Origin: Nocardioides caeni
GTDB lineage: Bacteria; Actinomycetota; Actinomycetes; Propionibacteriales; Nocardioidaceae
Reading direction: 5' to 3'
Assembly: GCF_004912195.1 (NCBI RefSeq)
Contig: NZ_STGW01000003.1
Coordinates: 286,145-350,144 of the forward strand
DNA length: 64,000 nt
Of the stretch, positions 1 through 8,261 are shown one piece after another (the first letter of the stretch is position 1; each line of letters opens with the position of its first letter). The translations under genes and the position numbers were made by a program. The notes beneath the pieces were generated by a model, which was given only the letters and a program-made list of their open reading frames with translations, did no database searches and was not told the DNA's origin.

Positions 1-224
1 ACGCGTCGCTGGAAGAGGGCACGTGCGCGCAGACCCTCCACGTCGGGCCGTACGACGACGAGGCTGGAGTCCTGGCCCGGATGCACGACGACTTCATCCC
101 GGCTCACGGGCTCGAGATGACTGGCCGCCACCACGAGATCTATCTCAGCGACCCACGCCGGGTGGCGCCGGAGCGGCTGCGGACGATCCTGCGCCAGCCG
201 GTCCGGCCGGCGCAGCAGCACTGA
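1..224 (+). CDS. GyrI-like small-molecule-binding domain protein (C-terminal fragment)
   Basis: Only the last 73 codons are in the window, in frame from base 3 to the TGA at 222-224. The peptide reads EGTCAQTLHVGPYDDEAG, then GLEMTGRHHEIYLSDPRRV. This is the closing part of the GyrI-like effector-binding fold: a pocket glutamate, the HVGPYDD turn and the final HEIYLSDP strand. Such domains occur alone or fused to MerR/AraC regulators; which applies here cannot be seen because the start is outside. Its 3' end overlaps the 3' end of the convergent 2H phosphoesterase gene by about 80 bp, longer than usual, so one of the two stops may not be the used one. Confidence 0.75.
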   Translation, partial: ASLEEGTCAQTLHVGPYDDEAGVLARMHDDFIPAHGLEMTGRHHEIYLSDPRRVAPERLRTILRQPVRPAQQH

Positions 225-747
225 CCCCCAGCGGCCAGCTCGCGAGCGCGCGGCAGTCGCCCTCGTCGTACCAGTGCAGCTCGAGGCGGTCGGCGACCGA
301 CTCGACCGGCAGCACGTCACCGACGTCGGCCGCGACCGTGGCCGTCGTGACGCCCCCGAGGTGGTGGTCGAGGGTGACGTGCGGGACCAGGTCGTCGAGG
401 TCGCCGAACGCGCCGTCGTAGGGCGGGCACTGCGGGAAGGCCCGCACCAGCCTCCGGGTGAGCTCGGCGAAGGGCGAGGCGGGGACCGGGGGCACGTGGA
501 TCACGCCGTTCGGGAACGCAGTCACCGCCTCGAGCCGGTAGGCGAACGCGGGCGTGGTCGTCGCGATGTCGGCGAGGGTGGCGAGGTCGTCGGCCTCCGG
601 CCGCGGGAGGTACGGCGCCAGCAGGGTCACGTGCGCATGGGTGAAGGCCGGGTCCGCGGACACCCACCCCGGCTCGTAGTGCGTCCAGCGATCGCGCACG
701 AAGGACTCGAGCACGGGGACCGGGACGAGCAGGACGGAGTGACCCAC
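145..747 (-). CDS. 2'-5' RNA ligase family protein (2H phosphoesterase)
   Basis: A 200-residue protein with the two H-x-T motifs that define 2H phosphoesterases/RNA ligases, HVT at residues 39-41 and HVT at 123-125, about 85 residues apart as expected. The family acts on 2',5'- or cyclic phosphodiesters of RNA or nucleotides; the substrate here is unknown. The GTG start was chosen because the fold begins at VGHSVLLVPVP and a -10-like TATCCT lies 6-7 nt upstream, the spacing of a leaderless mRNA. A Gly/Ala/Pro-rich tail of about 25 residues runs into the neighbouring convergent gene and may not be folded. Confidence 0.8.
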   Translation of the reverse strand: MGHSVLLVPVPVLESFVRDRWTHYEPGWVSADPAFTHAHVTLLAPYLPRPEADDLATLADIATTTPAFAYRLEAVTAFPNGVIHVPPVPASPFAELTRRLVRAFPQCPPYDGAFGDLDDLVPHVTLDHHLGGVTTATVAADVGDVLPVESVADRLELHWYDEGDCRALASWPLGVSAAAPAGPAGAGSSAAAPAPPGVGR

Positions 748-771
748 GGCGAGAGGATAGGTTGGGCGCCC
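748..771. promoter_or_regulatory. Compact divergent promoter between the 2H phosphoesterase gene and cobT
   Basis: Only 24 bp separate two divergent start codons. A TATCCT on the minus strand and a TAGGTT on the plus strand each end 6-8 nt before the respective start. That is the arrangement of actinobacterial leaderless promoters, where transcription starts at the start codon. No Shine-Dalgarno sequence is visible for either gene. Confidence 0.5.
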
Positions 772-1818
772 ATGAGCACCGTCGTCGCGCCCCCGTCCCC
801 CGCCGTCCGCGCAGCCGCAGCCGAGCGACTGGCCGGTCTGGCCACGCCGGCCGGCGCGCTGGGGCGCCTGGGCGAGCTCGGGGTCTGGCTGGCGGCGGCG
901 CAGGGCCAGTGCCCGCCGGCTCCGCTGGACAACGTCCGCCTCGTGATCTTCGCCGGCGACCACGGCGTCGCGCGGCACGGCGTCTCGGCCTATCCCCCGG
1001 CGATCACGCCGGCCATGGTGCGCACCTTCGTCCTCGGCAAGGCCGGCGTCTCGGCGCTCGCAGCCGCCCACGGCATCCACGTCCGGGTGCTCGACCTGGG
1101 TGTCGACGACGACCTCGAGGGCGTGCCCGCAGATGTCCAGGCCCACAAGGTGCGCCGCAGCAGCGGCGCGATCCACCTGGAGGACGCGTTGACCGCCGAG
1201 GAGACCACCCAGGCCCTGGCCGCGGGCCGGGCGGTCGCCCGCGAGGAGATCGCCGCCGGAGCGCAGCTGCTCCTGTCCGGAGACATGGGCATCGGCAACA
1301 CCACCCCGGCCGCCGCGCTGGTGGCGGCAGCGCTGGGCGTGCCGGCCGAGGAGGTCACCGGGCGCGGGACCGGCATCGACGACAAGGTCCTCAACCACAA
1401 GCAGGCCGTCGTCCAGCAGGCACTGCTGCGGGCCGGCGACCGGCTCGACGACCCGATCGAGACGCTGGCCGCGGTGAGCAGCGCCGACCTGGCCGCCACG
1501 GTCGGCTTCCTGCTCGAGGCCGCCGAGAGCGGCGTACCCGTCCTCCTCGACGGCCTGATGTCCGTCGCCTGCGCGCTGACCGCCGACCGGATCGCACCGG
1601 GCGCGGCCGCGTGGTTCGCCGGCGGGCACCGCTCGACCGAGCCCGCGCAGGCGCTCGCACTGGAGAAGCTGGGGCTGGAGCCGGTGCTCGACCTCGGCCT
1701 GCGGCTGGGCGAAGGATCGGGCGCGGTCGCGGCCGTCCCGCTGCTGCGCTCGGCCGTCGCACTGCTGCGCGACGTGGCACTGCTCGCGGACCTCATACCG
1801 GACGCCCCCGACGCGTGA
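772..1818 (+). CDS. cobT: Nicotinate-nucleotide--dimethylbenzimidazole phosphoribosyltransferase
   Basis: CobT (348 aa, normal length) transfers ribose phosphate from nicotinate mononucleotide to 5,6-dimethylbenzimidazole, giving alpha-ribazole phosphate, the lower-ligand nucleotide of cobalamin. Visible family motifs are GDHGVA (62-67), GDMGIGNTT (170-178), GRGTGI (about 198-202) and the C-terminal LGEGSGA. In the last, Glu314 matches the catalytic base of the Salmonella enzyme. The stop overlaps the cobS GTG by 4 nt, so the two nucleotide-loop genes are translationally coupled. BluB, which makes the base it uses, is encoded in the same window. Confidence 0.97.
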   Translation: MSTVVAPPSPAVRAAAAERLAGLATPAGALGRLGELGVWLAAAQGQCPPAPLDNVRLVIFAGDHGVARHGVSAYPPAITPAMVRTFVLGKAGVSALAAAHGIHVRVLDLGVDDDLEGVPADVQAHKVRRSSGAIHLEDALTAEETTQALAAGRAVAREEIAAGAQLLLSGDMGIGNTTPAAALVAAALGVPAEEVTGRGTGIDDKVLNHKQAVVQQALLRAGDRLDDPIETLAAVSSADLAATVGFLLEAAESGVPVLLDGLMSVACALTADRIAPGAAAWFAGGHRSTEPAQALALEKLGLEPVLDLGLRLGEGSGAVAAVPLLRSAVALLRDVALLADLIPDAPDA

Positions 1819-2597
1819 GCGTCGCGACCGTCGGTCGCAGCCTCCGGCTCGCGATCGGCATGCTCACCGCACTGCGGGTCCCTGCCGTCACCCGGGTGAC
1901 GCCGGCGCTCGCCACCGGAGCCCTGCTGCTCGCGCCGGTCGCGGTGCTGCCGCTCGCAGCCGCCGTCACCCTGGTGTGCTGGGCCGGCGGACAGCTGGAG
2001 CTCCCACCGCTCGCCGTGGCGCTCCTCGCCCTGGCCGTCGTGGCCGTCGGCAGCCGGGCCCTGCACCTCGACGGCCTGTCCGACGTCGCCGACGGGCTGA
2101 CCGCGTCCTACGACCGCGAGCGGTCCCTGCAGGTCATGAAGTCCGGCACGGCCGGCCCGGCAGGCGTTGCGGCCCTGGTGCTCGTGCTGGGCGCGCAGGC
2201 CGCCGGCCTGCAGTCGTACGTCGGAGCAGGCGACGCCTGGGACACCGCATGGCGCGGCCCCGTGCTCGCCGGACTGGCCGTCTGCGTCTCGCGCGCCGCG
2301 CTCTGGATCACGGGCTGCACCCTGGCTCCCCCGGCCCGTCCCGACGGGCTCGGCGTGACCTTCACCCGACGGGTCCCGGTCGTGGTCGCCGCTGTCGGCT
2401 GGGCGGCGCTGGCCGTCCTCGCGGCCCTTGCCGTCGACCCGGTCCGCGGGCCGGTGACCGTGGCCGTCGCCGCCCTCGCCGTCGCCGGCCTGACGTGGCA
2501 CTGCGTCCGGCGCTTCGGTGGTGTCACGGGCGACGTGTTCGGCGCCGGGATCGAGCTCGCGCTCGCCGTACTGCTGATCGGCCTGGCCGGCGCCTGA
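1815..2597 (+). CDS. cobS: Adenosylcobinamide-GDP ribazoletransferase (cobalamin synthase)
   Basis: CobS (260 aa) is the polytopic inner-membrane enzyme that joins adenosylcobinamide-GDP to alpha-ribazole (phosphate), completing the nucleotide loop. The signature LHLDGLSDVADGL is at residues 83-95 and carries the metal-binding acidic residues. Several Ala/Val/Leu-rich membrane segments fill the rest. GTG at 1815 overlaps the cobT TGA (GTGA), which fixes the start. The conserved RFGGVTGDVFGA motif near the C-terminus is also present. Confidence 0.95.
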   Translation: MSVATVGRSLRLAIGMLTALRVPAVTRVTPALATGALLLAPVAVLPLAAAVTLVCWAGGQLELPPLAVALLALAVVAVGSRALHLDGLSDVADGLTASYDRERSLQVMKSGTAGPAGVAALVLVLGAQAAGLQSYVGAGDAWDTAWRGPVLAGLAVCVSRAALWITGCTLAPPARPDGLGVTFTRRVPVVVAAVGWAALAVLAALAVDPVRGPVTVAVAALAVAGLTWHCVRRFGGVTGDVFGAGIELALAVLLIGLAGA

Positions 2598-2614
2598 CCT
2601 CCCACCTCGACCGA

Positions 2615-2680
2615 GAGACCTGCGCATCTCGGGTGGGAAACCGGCGTACTTCGGGCGAGAAACCGGCGCACTTCGGCGGG
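2615..2680. repeat. Three tandem 22-bp units between cobS and cobU
   Basis: Three consecutive units of exactly 22 bp lie at 2615-2636, 2637-2658 and 2659-2680. Units 2 and 3 both read GAAACCGGCG-A-CTTCGG; unit 1 is more diverged (GAGACCTGCGCATCTCGGG). The array is in the gap between convergent cobS and cobU. It contains no ORF and no spacer structure of a CRISPR. It may belong to a genome-wide intergenic repeat family or act as a transcript end; the sequence alone does not decide. Confidence 0.7.
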
Positions 2681-2686
2681 CACGGG

Positions 2687-3217
2687 TCAGAGGCGCAGGA
2701 CGCGTCCCGCCACCACCAGGTGCACCTCGTCGCAGACGGCGCCGAGGCGTTGGTTGATCGTGCCGAGCAGGTCGCGGAAGAGGCGGGCGGATCGGTGCTC
2801 CGGGACCACGCCCAGACCGACCTCGTTGGTCACCAGCACGACCGTGCCGGCCGCTCGCGCGACCGCGGTCACCAGCTCGTCGAGGAGCGCCAGGACGTGC
2901 GCCTCGACGACCTCCACCGGCGCCTCCCACAGCCCCGCCTCGTCGATCACACCCGTCAGCCAGGTGCCGAGGCAGTCGACGAGCACCGGACCCCCGGCCG
3001 TCCCGGCCCGGCCGAGCACGCCGGCCACGTCGCGCGTCTCCTCCGTCGACCATGCCGCCGGCCGCCGCTCCCGATGGGCGCTCACGCGCGCAGCCCAGTC
3101 GGCGTCGTCGTACGTCGGGCCGGCGGCGACATAGGTCACCGCATCGGTGGCGGCGAGCAGCACCTCGGCATGCCGGGACTTCCCCGACCGCACGCCGCCG
3201 GTGACGAGGACCTTCAC
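2687..3217 (-). CDS. cobU: Bifunctional adenosylcobinamide kinase / adenosylcobinamide-phosphate guanylyltransferase
   Basis: CobU/CobP (176 aa) phosphorylates adenosylcobinamide and then guanylylates it to adenosylcobinamide-GDP, the CobS substrate. It begins VKVLVTGGVRSGKSRHAE with the P-loop GGVRSGKS at residues 7-14. The AHRERRPAAW segment near residue 45 holds the histidine that carries GMP in the family. CLGTWL and VTNEVGLGVVPEH are further family motifs. GTG at 3217 overlaps the stop of the upstream RNB nuclease gene by 4 nt, so the pair is coupled. It converges on cobT-cobS and completes the loop-assembly set. Confidence 0.95.
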   Translation of the reverse strand: MKVLVTGGVRSGKSRHAEVLLAATDAVTYVAAGPTYDDADWAARVSAHRERRPAAWSTEETRDVAGVLGRAGTAGGPVLVDCLGTWLTGVIDEAGLWEAPVEVVEAHVLALLDELVTAVARAAGTVVLVTNEVGLGVVPEHRSARLFRDLLGTINQRLGAVCDEVHLVVAGRVLRL

Positions 3218-4698
3218 GCCGGCGCCTCGAGGGTGAACTCGACGGCGCGGTCCGCCGGGTCGGCCCGGGTGAGCCGGACCCGGACGTCCTCGCCGAGCGG
3301 CAGCTGCTGCGGGGAGGTGACGGGCGCCTCCACGCCGATCGCGCCCACGACGACCACGCCCCGGTGGGGACCGTCGGCTCGGTCGCGCTCCTCGTCCCGG
3401 ACGCTGGTGATGACGCCGTCGAACTCCTCGCCGACCCGGTCGACCAGGACGACCGCCTCGACGAGGTCGAGCACGGCGCGGCCGTAGGTGCTGGCGCGCC
3501 GGGCGGAGTCCTGCAGCGTCTTGGGCAGCCCGGGCAGCGCCTCGCGCACCCAGTCGGGCACCGGCTCGCCGGCGCACAGCGCGACACAGACCTCACCGGC
3601 ATAGCGGTCGCCGAGTCGGCGCAGCGGGGCGGTGACGTGGGCATAGTCGGCGGCGATCGCGGAGTGCGCCCGTTGCTCGGGCAGCTCGCCGTCGAAGGCG
3701 GCGTAGCCGCTGCCGCGCAGCACCCGGGTGCTGGCCACGACCATCGCCTGGTGCTCGGAGCGCGACGGGTCGAGCGAGCGGATGAAGGCCGGGTAGTCGA
3801 CGTCCTTCGGCCAGTCGATCCCGAGACCGCGGGCCACCCGACGCAGGCGGGCGACATCGCGCGGGTCGGCGGGCGGCAGCGTGCGCAGCAGCCCGATCCG
3901 GCCCTCGACCATCAGCGTCGCGGCGCCGATGCCCGTCATCAGCGAGATCTGGGCGTTCCAGCCCTCCACCGGCAGCTGCTCACGGAAGACCAGGTGGCAG
4001 GAGCCGTCGGACGCCTCGAGCTCCTGCTCGGGCAGGGGCAGGGACACCCCGCCGCGGTCGATCTCCTGCTGCTCCCGCAGACGTCCGACCTCGCGCAGCA
4101 GGACCAGCGTCTCCGGAAGGGTGTCGCCCGCGCCACCCGTGTCATCCGCTCCGTCGAGGGCCTGCTGGGCCTCGGCGTAGGACCACCGAGCGGTCGAGCG
4201 GACCCGGGCGCGCTCCACGTGCGCGCCGGTGCAGGCCCCCGACGCGTCCACCTGCAGGGTCCACAGCAGGGCGGGGCGCACCTGCTCAGGAAGCAGCGAG
4301 GCAGCGCCCTCGGACAGGACCGGCGGGTGCAGCGGGATCCGGCTGCCGGCGCCATAGAGGGTCTCGCCGCGACGGTTGGCCTCCAGGTCGACCGGGTCCC
4401 CCGGCCGGACGAAGGCGGCCACGTCGGCGATCGCGTAGTGGACGACGAAGCCGTCGCCCTCACGGGCGATGTGGACGGCCTGGTCGAGGTCCATCGACCC
4501 CTCGGGGTCGATGGTCAGAAACGGGAGGTCGGTCGCATCGCGATCCGGCAGCGTCACTGCAGCGACCGCCTGCTCGGCCGCGGCGACCACCTCGGGCGTG
4601 AACTCGCCGGGCAGCTCGAGCTCCTTCCCGATCGCCACCAGACCCTGCGCCAGCGCAGGGGTGCTCGCCTTGACCCGGACCACGACGTTGGAGGGCAT
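3214..4698 (-). CDS. RNB-domain ribonuclease (RNase II/R family)
   Basis: A 494-residue protein with the RNB catalytic signature DLPFLTIDPEGSMDLDQAVH (acidic Mg2+ site), followed by HYAIADVAAFV and later YAHVTAPLRRLGDRY. It is shorter than RNase R, with little room for N-terminal cold-shock domains but a C-terminal S1/OB-like segment. Expected role: 3'-5' exoribonuclease in RNA turnover. ATG at 4698 was chosen over an upstream ATG because TAGTGT lies 7 nt before it (leaderless type). Its stop overlaps the cobU start, which links a nuclease to cobalamin synthesis probably only by operon position. Confidence 0.9.
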   Translation of the reverse strand: MPSNVVVRVKASTPALAQGLVAIGKELELPGEFTPEVVAAAEQAVAAVTLPDRDATDLPFLTIDPEGSMDLDQAVHIAREGDGFVVHYAIADVAAFVRPGDPVDLEANRRGETLYGAGSRIPLHPPVLSEGAASLLPEQVRPALLWTLQVDASGACTGAHVERARVRSTARWSYAEAQQALDGADDTGGAGDTLPETLVLLREVGRLREQQEIDRGGVSLPLPEQELEASDGSCHLVFREQLPVEGWNAQISLMTGIGAATLMVEGRIGLLRTLPPADPRDVARLRRVARGLGIDWPKDVDYPAFIRSLDPSRSEHQAMVVASTRVLRGSGYAAFDGELPEQRAHSAIAADYAHVTAPLRRLGDRYAGEVCVALCAGEPVPDWVREALPGLPKTLQDSARRASTYGRAVLDLVEAVVLVDRVGEEFDGVITSVRDEERDRADGPHRGVVVVGAIGVEAPVTSPQQLPLGEDVRVRLTRADPADRAVEFTLEAPA

Positions 4699-4760
4699 GC
4701 AGGCGACACTACCGACGCCGTGCTGCATGCTCGGCCAGCCGGTCTCCTATCCTCGTCGCC
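4699..4760. promoter_or_regulatory. Divergent leaderless promoters for the RNB nuclease gene and yaaA
   Basis: On the plus strand TATCCT (4748-4753) ends 7 nt before the yaaA GTG. On the minus strand TAGTGT ends 7 nt before the RNB ATG. No Shine-Dalgarno is visible for either gene, in keeping with leaderless transcripts. Confidence 0.5.
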
Positions 4761-5540
4761 GTGCTGATCCTGCTGCCCCCGAGCGAGGGGAAGGCCGCGC
4801 CGAGCCGCGGCGCCGCCCTCGACCTGTCGTCCCTCTCGCTGCCCGAGCTCGAGCCCGCGCGCCGCGAGGTGCTCGACGCACTGGTCACCCTGTGCCAGGA
4901 CGACCGTGACAAGGCAGCGGCCGTCCTCGGTCTCTCCGCGGGCCAGCTCGACCTCGTCGACCGCAACGCCGGCCTCGAGACCGCCCCCACCGCCCGGGCC
5001 GACCGGATCTACACCGGTGTCGTCTACGACGCCCTCGACGTCGCGACCCTCAGCACGGCTGCCAAGCGACGCGCCGCGACCCGCTTGGCCGTCGCGTCCA
5101 GCCTCTTCGGAGTGGTCCGCGTGGGTGACCGCATCCCGTCCTACCGACTCTCGGGGGATGCCTCCCTGCCGGGACTCGGCCCCGTCGCCGCCCACTGGCG
5201 CACCCACCTCGACCGGCCCATGACCGCGGCCGTCGGCAACGGCCTGCTCGTCGACCTGCGGTCGGGGATGTACGCCGGCTTCTGGCGCCCCGGCCCGGAC
5301 CTCGCGAAGCGCGTGGCGACGGTGCGGGTGCTCCACGAGCAGGGCGGGGTCCGCAAGGTCGTCAGCCACTTCAACAAGGCGACCAAGGGCCGCATCGTCC
5401 GCGCCCTGCTCGAGGACGGCGCCGACCCGCGCACCCCGGCTGCCCTGGCCGCGACCCTCGAGCGGCTCGGCTGGAGCGTGGAGGTCGGCGAGCCGACCAA
5501 GAGCGGCACCCAGCTCGACGTGGTGGTCGCCGAGCTCTGA
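4761..5540 (+). CDS. yaaA: Peroxide stress protein YaaA (UPF0246/DUF328)
   Basis: A 259-residue YaaA-family protein. It has the starting LILLPPSEGKA motif, then LYTGVVYDAL-like sequence (IYTGVVYDALD), ASSLFGVVRVGDRIPSYR and FNKATKGRIVRALLEDG. In E. coli YaaA lowers free intracellular iron and limits Fenton damage under peroxide; the biochemical mechanism is a DNA/iron-linked function that is not fully settled. A GTG start with a TATCCT 7 nt upstream indicates leaderless initiation. It is a single gene between divergent and convergent neighbours. Confidence 0.9.
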   Translation: MLILLPPSEGKAAPSRGAALDLSSLSLPELEPARREVLDALVTLCQDDRDKAAAVLGLSAGQLDLVDRNAGLETAPTARADRIYTGVVYDALDVATLSTAAKRRAATRLAVASSLFGVVRVGDRIPSYRLSGDASLPGLGPVAAHWRTHLDRPMTAAVGNGLLVDLRSGMYAGFWRPGPDLAKRVATVRVLHEQGGVRKVVSHFNKATKGRIVRALLEDGADPRTPAALAATLERLGWSVEVGEPTKSGTQLDVVVAEL

Positions 5541-5549
5541 CCCTGCCCG

Positions 5550-5592
5550 GTCATCGAGGGTCGAGCGCCAGCGGTCGAAGGCCGACCTACCA
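5550..5592. repeat. Possible degenerate copy of a dispersed palindromic repeat
   Basis: The gap after yaaA contains TCATCGAGGGTCGAGCGCC followed by AGCGGTCGAAGGCC. This resembles the TGGTCGAGG...-type repeats found elsewhere in the window, but the match is weak and one arm is missing. It lies between convergent genes, the usual location of such elements. Confidence 0.3.
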
Positions 5593-6348
5593 GCGGCCGG
5601 TGTCGCGCAGGGTACGGCGGCCGGGCGCGAGCGCGTTGAAGAACCGCAGCGACGGGTGCCGCTCCCCCGTGGTCGGGTCGGTGTGGAAGGCGATCACGGA
5701 GACCGCGGCGGGCGCGAGCTCGAGGCGGAAGAGCGACTCGAGCGGCGCGGCGACCGCATGGGCGACGAGCGTCTTGATGGGCGTGACGTGGCTGGTGACG
5801 ACGACGGTGCGGCCGGCGTGCTCGCCGAGCACGCGCTCCAGCGCCTCGAGGACCCGCTCCCGGACGGCGACGAACGACTCACCGCCCGGCGGCGCGGCGG
5901 ACATGTCGGCGAACCACGCGTCCATCGCGGCCTTGTCGTTCTCGGCGACCTCGGCGAAGGTCAGCCCGTCCCACGCGCCGAACTCCATCTCGGCGAAGCC
6001 GGGCTCCTCGACGACGTCGAGGCCGAGCTCGGCGGCGATGATGTCGGCCGTCTCGCGGGTCCGTCGTACTGGAGAGGCGACGACGACGTCGACGCTGTCG
6101 CTCAGCTCACGCAGCCACGCGGCCACCTCGGCGACCTGCGCACGGCCCTCCTCGGACAGGGGCGGGTTGTCCCCGCCGAGCCCACCGGAGAAGCGGCGGC
6201 CCGTGGTGTGCGCGGTGACGCCGTGCCGGACGAGCACCAGCGTGGTGGGCGGTGTCGGCAGGCTGTCCGGGGAGGTCGCCTCCTCGACTGCGGAGTCGGG
6301 GGCGTCGGGCAGACCATCACCCGGGACGCTGCCGGTCGGCTCGGTCAC
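5587..6348 (-). CDS. Histidine phosphatase family protein (CobC/phosphoglycerate-mutase-like)
   Basis: A 253-residue phosphatase with the RHG motif in LVLVRHGVTAHT (phosphohistidine site), VASPVRRTRETA and a later TSHVTPIK with the second histidine. The acidic N-terminal 45 residues are not part of the fold. In mycobacteria the gene next to the zinc-ribbon and Nif3 genes encodes an RNase H-phosphatase fusion; here only the phosphatase half is present. It could be the alpha-ribazole-5'-phosphate phosphatase that cobalamin synthesis needs, but that is an inference from context. GTG at 6348 overlaps the upstream stop (GTGA). Confidence 0.85.
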   Translation of the reverse strand: MTEPTGSVPGDGLPDAPDSAVEEATSPDSLPTPPTTLVLVRHGVTAHTTGRRFSGGLGGDNPPLSEEGRAQVAEVAAWLRELSDSVDVVVASPVRRTRETADIIAAELGLDVVEEPGFAEMEFGAWDGLTFAEVAENDKAAMDAWFADMSAAPPGGESFVAVRERVLEALERVLGEHAGRTVVVTSHVTPIKTLVAHAVAAPLESLFRLELAPAAVSVIAFHTDPTTGERHPSLRFFNALAPGRRTLRDTGRW

Positions 6349-7088
6349 AGACCGCTCTCGTCGGTGCGGACCAGGATGCGCTGGCACTCCTCGTGGCGGA
6401 TCACCCGGTCGGCCGGGGTGTCGCGGATCTCACCGAGCTCGTTGGCGTCGAGGGTCAGCTGGCAACCGCCGCACTGACGGGCGCGCAGTGCACCGACGGC
6501 CACGCCGCCCTTGCTGGCGCGCAGCTTGTCGTAGAGCCCGAGCAGGTCGGCCGGGATGTCGGCGACGATCGCGTCGCGGCCGACGGAGACCTTCGCGATC
6601 TCGGCGTCGAGGGCGTCGACCTTCTCGTCGCGGGCGCCGGTGAGCTCACCGAGCCGGCCGTCGAGATCCTCGAGGGCGGAGGTCAGCTCGTCGAGCGCCG
6701 ACTGCGCCTCCTCGAGCTGCTCCATGATCTCGAGCTCCTCGTCCTCCAGGGTCGAGATCCGGCGCTCGAGGGTCTCGAGCTCGTGCTGCATCCGCTCGAG
6801 GTCCTTCGGGTTGGCGATCGCGCCGGAGTCCATGCGGTCGCGGTCGCGCTGGCGGCGCGTCTTGACCTGCTCGACGTCCGCGTCGGCCTTGGCCTGTGCG
6901 AGGGAGAGGTCGTCGACGACGATGCGCTGGTCCTTGAGCCGACCGTCGACGTCGACGCGCTGGACGACGAGCTCCTTGATCCCGGCCGCCTCCGACGGGT
7001 TGTTGCGCTGGTGGCGCAGCTGGTCGACCTGGGAGTCCAGGGCCTGCAGGTCGAGGAGCCGGAGCTGGGCGGCGGGGTCGGCGTTCAC
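6345..7088 (-). CDS. Coiled-coil zinc-ribbon protein (C4-type, Rv2229c-like)
   Basis: About 247 residues. The first two thirds form a long coiled coil rich in Leu/Glu/Arg heptads (DLQALDSQVDQLRHQR onward). A C-terminal zinc ribbon follows, with CGGC near residue 212 and a closing HEEC. The order phosphatase, zinc ribbon, Nif3 is conserved in Actinobacteria. Function is unknown; related proteins are thought to be nucleic-acid or chaperone adaptors. The GTG at 7088 gives the same 4-nt overlap with nif3 as the other junction of this operon; an ATG at 7103 is an alternative start. Confidence 0.85.
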   Translation of the reverse strand: MNADPAAQLRLLDLQALDSQVDQLRHQRNNPSEAAGIKELVVQRVDVDGRLKDQRIVVDDLSLAQAKADADVEQVKTRRQRDRDRMDSGAIANPKDLERMQHELETLERRISTLEDEELEIMEQLEEAQSALDELTSALEDLDGRLGELTGARDEKVDALDAEIAKVSVGRDAIVADIPADLLGLYDKLRASKGGVAVGALRARQCGGCQLTLDANELGEIRDTPADRVIRHEECQRILVRTDESGL

Positions 7089-8206
7089 AGGTGCATTGTC
7101 CAAGGATCCGTGACCACGGTGCTCACCCGGGTCTCCACGGCGTCACCGAGGGCCTCACTGAGCCGCTCGGCGAGCGCCGGCAGCCAGGTCCATTCCGCCG
7201 CCCAGTGGGCGACGTCGACGAGTGCCGGCCCGGCCTTCTCGATGAACTCGGCTGCCGGATGGTGCCGCAGGTCGCTGGTCACGTAGACGTCGACGTCGAG
7301 CCCGGCGACCCGGTCGAGGAGGAAGTCACCGGCGCCGCCACAGACCGCGACCCGCTTGACCTGACGTTCGGGGTCGCCCGCGACCCGCACTCCGTGCCGG
7401 GTCTCGGGCAGGGCCTTCGCGACGGCCTCGGCGAACTCCGTCAGCGTGACGGGCGCGATGGTGCCGATCCGGCCGGTGCCGGTGTGGACCAGTCCGGGGT
7501 CGGCGAGCTCGCTGACGTCGTACGCCGGCTCCTCGTAGGGATGTGCGGCGAGCATCGCCGCGACGACCTGGCTCCGGAGGCGGCGGGCGAGGACGGCCTC
7601 GATGCGGACCTCCTCGACAGTGGTGAGCTCGCCGACGCTGCCGATCATCGGGACTGCTCCGTCGAGCGGCCGGAAGCGACCCTCGCCGACGGCGCTGGTG
7701 AACGACGCGTACTCGTAGTCGCCGATGCGCCCCGCACCCGCCTCGGCGATCGCGGCCCGCACCGGGGCGGCCGCGTCGGCCGGCGTGAAGACCGTCAGCT
7801 TGTCCATGGGCTCGGCGGCGGCCGGGATGATCGGCGCGAGGTCAGTCAGTCCGAGGGCGAGGGCCATCGACTCCGAGACGCCGCCGACGGCCTGGTCGGC
7901 GTTGGTGTGGGCGGTCAGCAGCGCACATCCGGCCCGGGCGAGCGTGTGGAGCGTGCGCCCCTTGGGCGTGGTCGCCGCGAAGCCGTGCACGCCCTTGAGG
8001 AAGAGCGGGTGGTGGGTGATGAGCAGGTCGGCCTTGACGTCGGCGGCCTCCTCGGCGACCGCCGGGGACGGGTCGACGGCGAGGAGCACCCTCTTCACCT
8101 GGTCCGCCGGGTCGCCGTAGGTCAGCCCGACGGCGTCCCACGGCTCCGCGGTCGCGGGGGGATACCACTCGTGGACCAGGTCGACGACGTCCTTCAGCGC
8201 GGGCAT
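7085..8206 (-). CDS. Nif3-like dinuclear metal centre hexameric protein (YqfO/NIF3 family)
   Basis: A 373-residue NIF3-family protein with the metal-binding ITHHPLFLKGVHGF motif around residues 62-75, and DVAHWAAEW near the C-terminus with the second metal ligands. The middle domain (about 125-230) contains AHPYEEPAYDV, a PII-like insertion typical of the long form. Some members are annotated as GTP cyclohydrolase type 2, but activity is not established for most. First gene of a three-gene operon. TAACCT ends 6-7 nt before the ATG, indicating a leaderless start; it diverges from the cobG riboswitch. Confidence 0.92.
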   Translation of the reverse strand: MPALKDVVDLVHEWYPPATAEPWDAVGLTYGDPADQVKRVLLAVDPSPAVAEEAADVKADLLITHHPLFLKGVHGFAATTPKGRTLHTLARAGCALLTAHTNADQAVGGVSESMALALGLTDLAPIIPAAAEPMDKLTVFTPADAAAPVRAAIAEAGAGRIGDYEYASFTSAVGEGRFRPLDGAVPMIGSVGELTTVEEVRIEAVLARRLRSQVVAAMLAAHPYEEPAYDVSELADPGLVHTGTGRIGTIAPVTLTEFAEAVAKALPETRHGVRVAGDPERQVKRVAVCGGAGDFLLDRVAGLDVDVYVTSDLRHHPAAEFIEKAGPALVDVAHWAAEWTWLPALAERLSEALGDAVETRVSTVVTDPWTMHL

Positions 8207-8251
8207 GGCTGCAGGTTACCGAGGGGTCGTCGGGCCCCGAGGAGCGATTGG

Positions 8252-8257
8252 TAGGGT
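8252..8257 (+). promoter_or_regulatory. -10 element for the cobG-cobC operon
   Basis: TAGGGT at 8252-8257 sits about 6-7 nt before the first paired base of the cobalamin aptamer, so transcription would begin at the riboswitch 5' edge. No clear -35 hexamer is seen, which is usual in Actinobacteria. Confidence 0.45.
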
Positions 8258-8261
8258 CGCC

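Noticed and set aside
145..1629. 494-residue version of the 2H phosphoesterase
   Set aside because: The N-terminal 294 residues are antisense to cobT and show no protein-like motifs; the family fold starts at the GTG at 747.
2615..2680. CRISPR array
   Set aside because: Units are contiguous without spacers, only three copies, and no cas genes are in the window.
990..3857. 955-residue minus-strand open frame across cobT, cobS and cobU
   Set aside because: Low-complexity Arg/Pro/Ser composition and antisense to well-supported genes; a frame kept open by high G+C.
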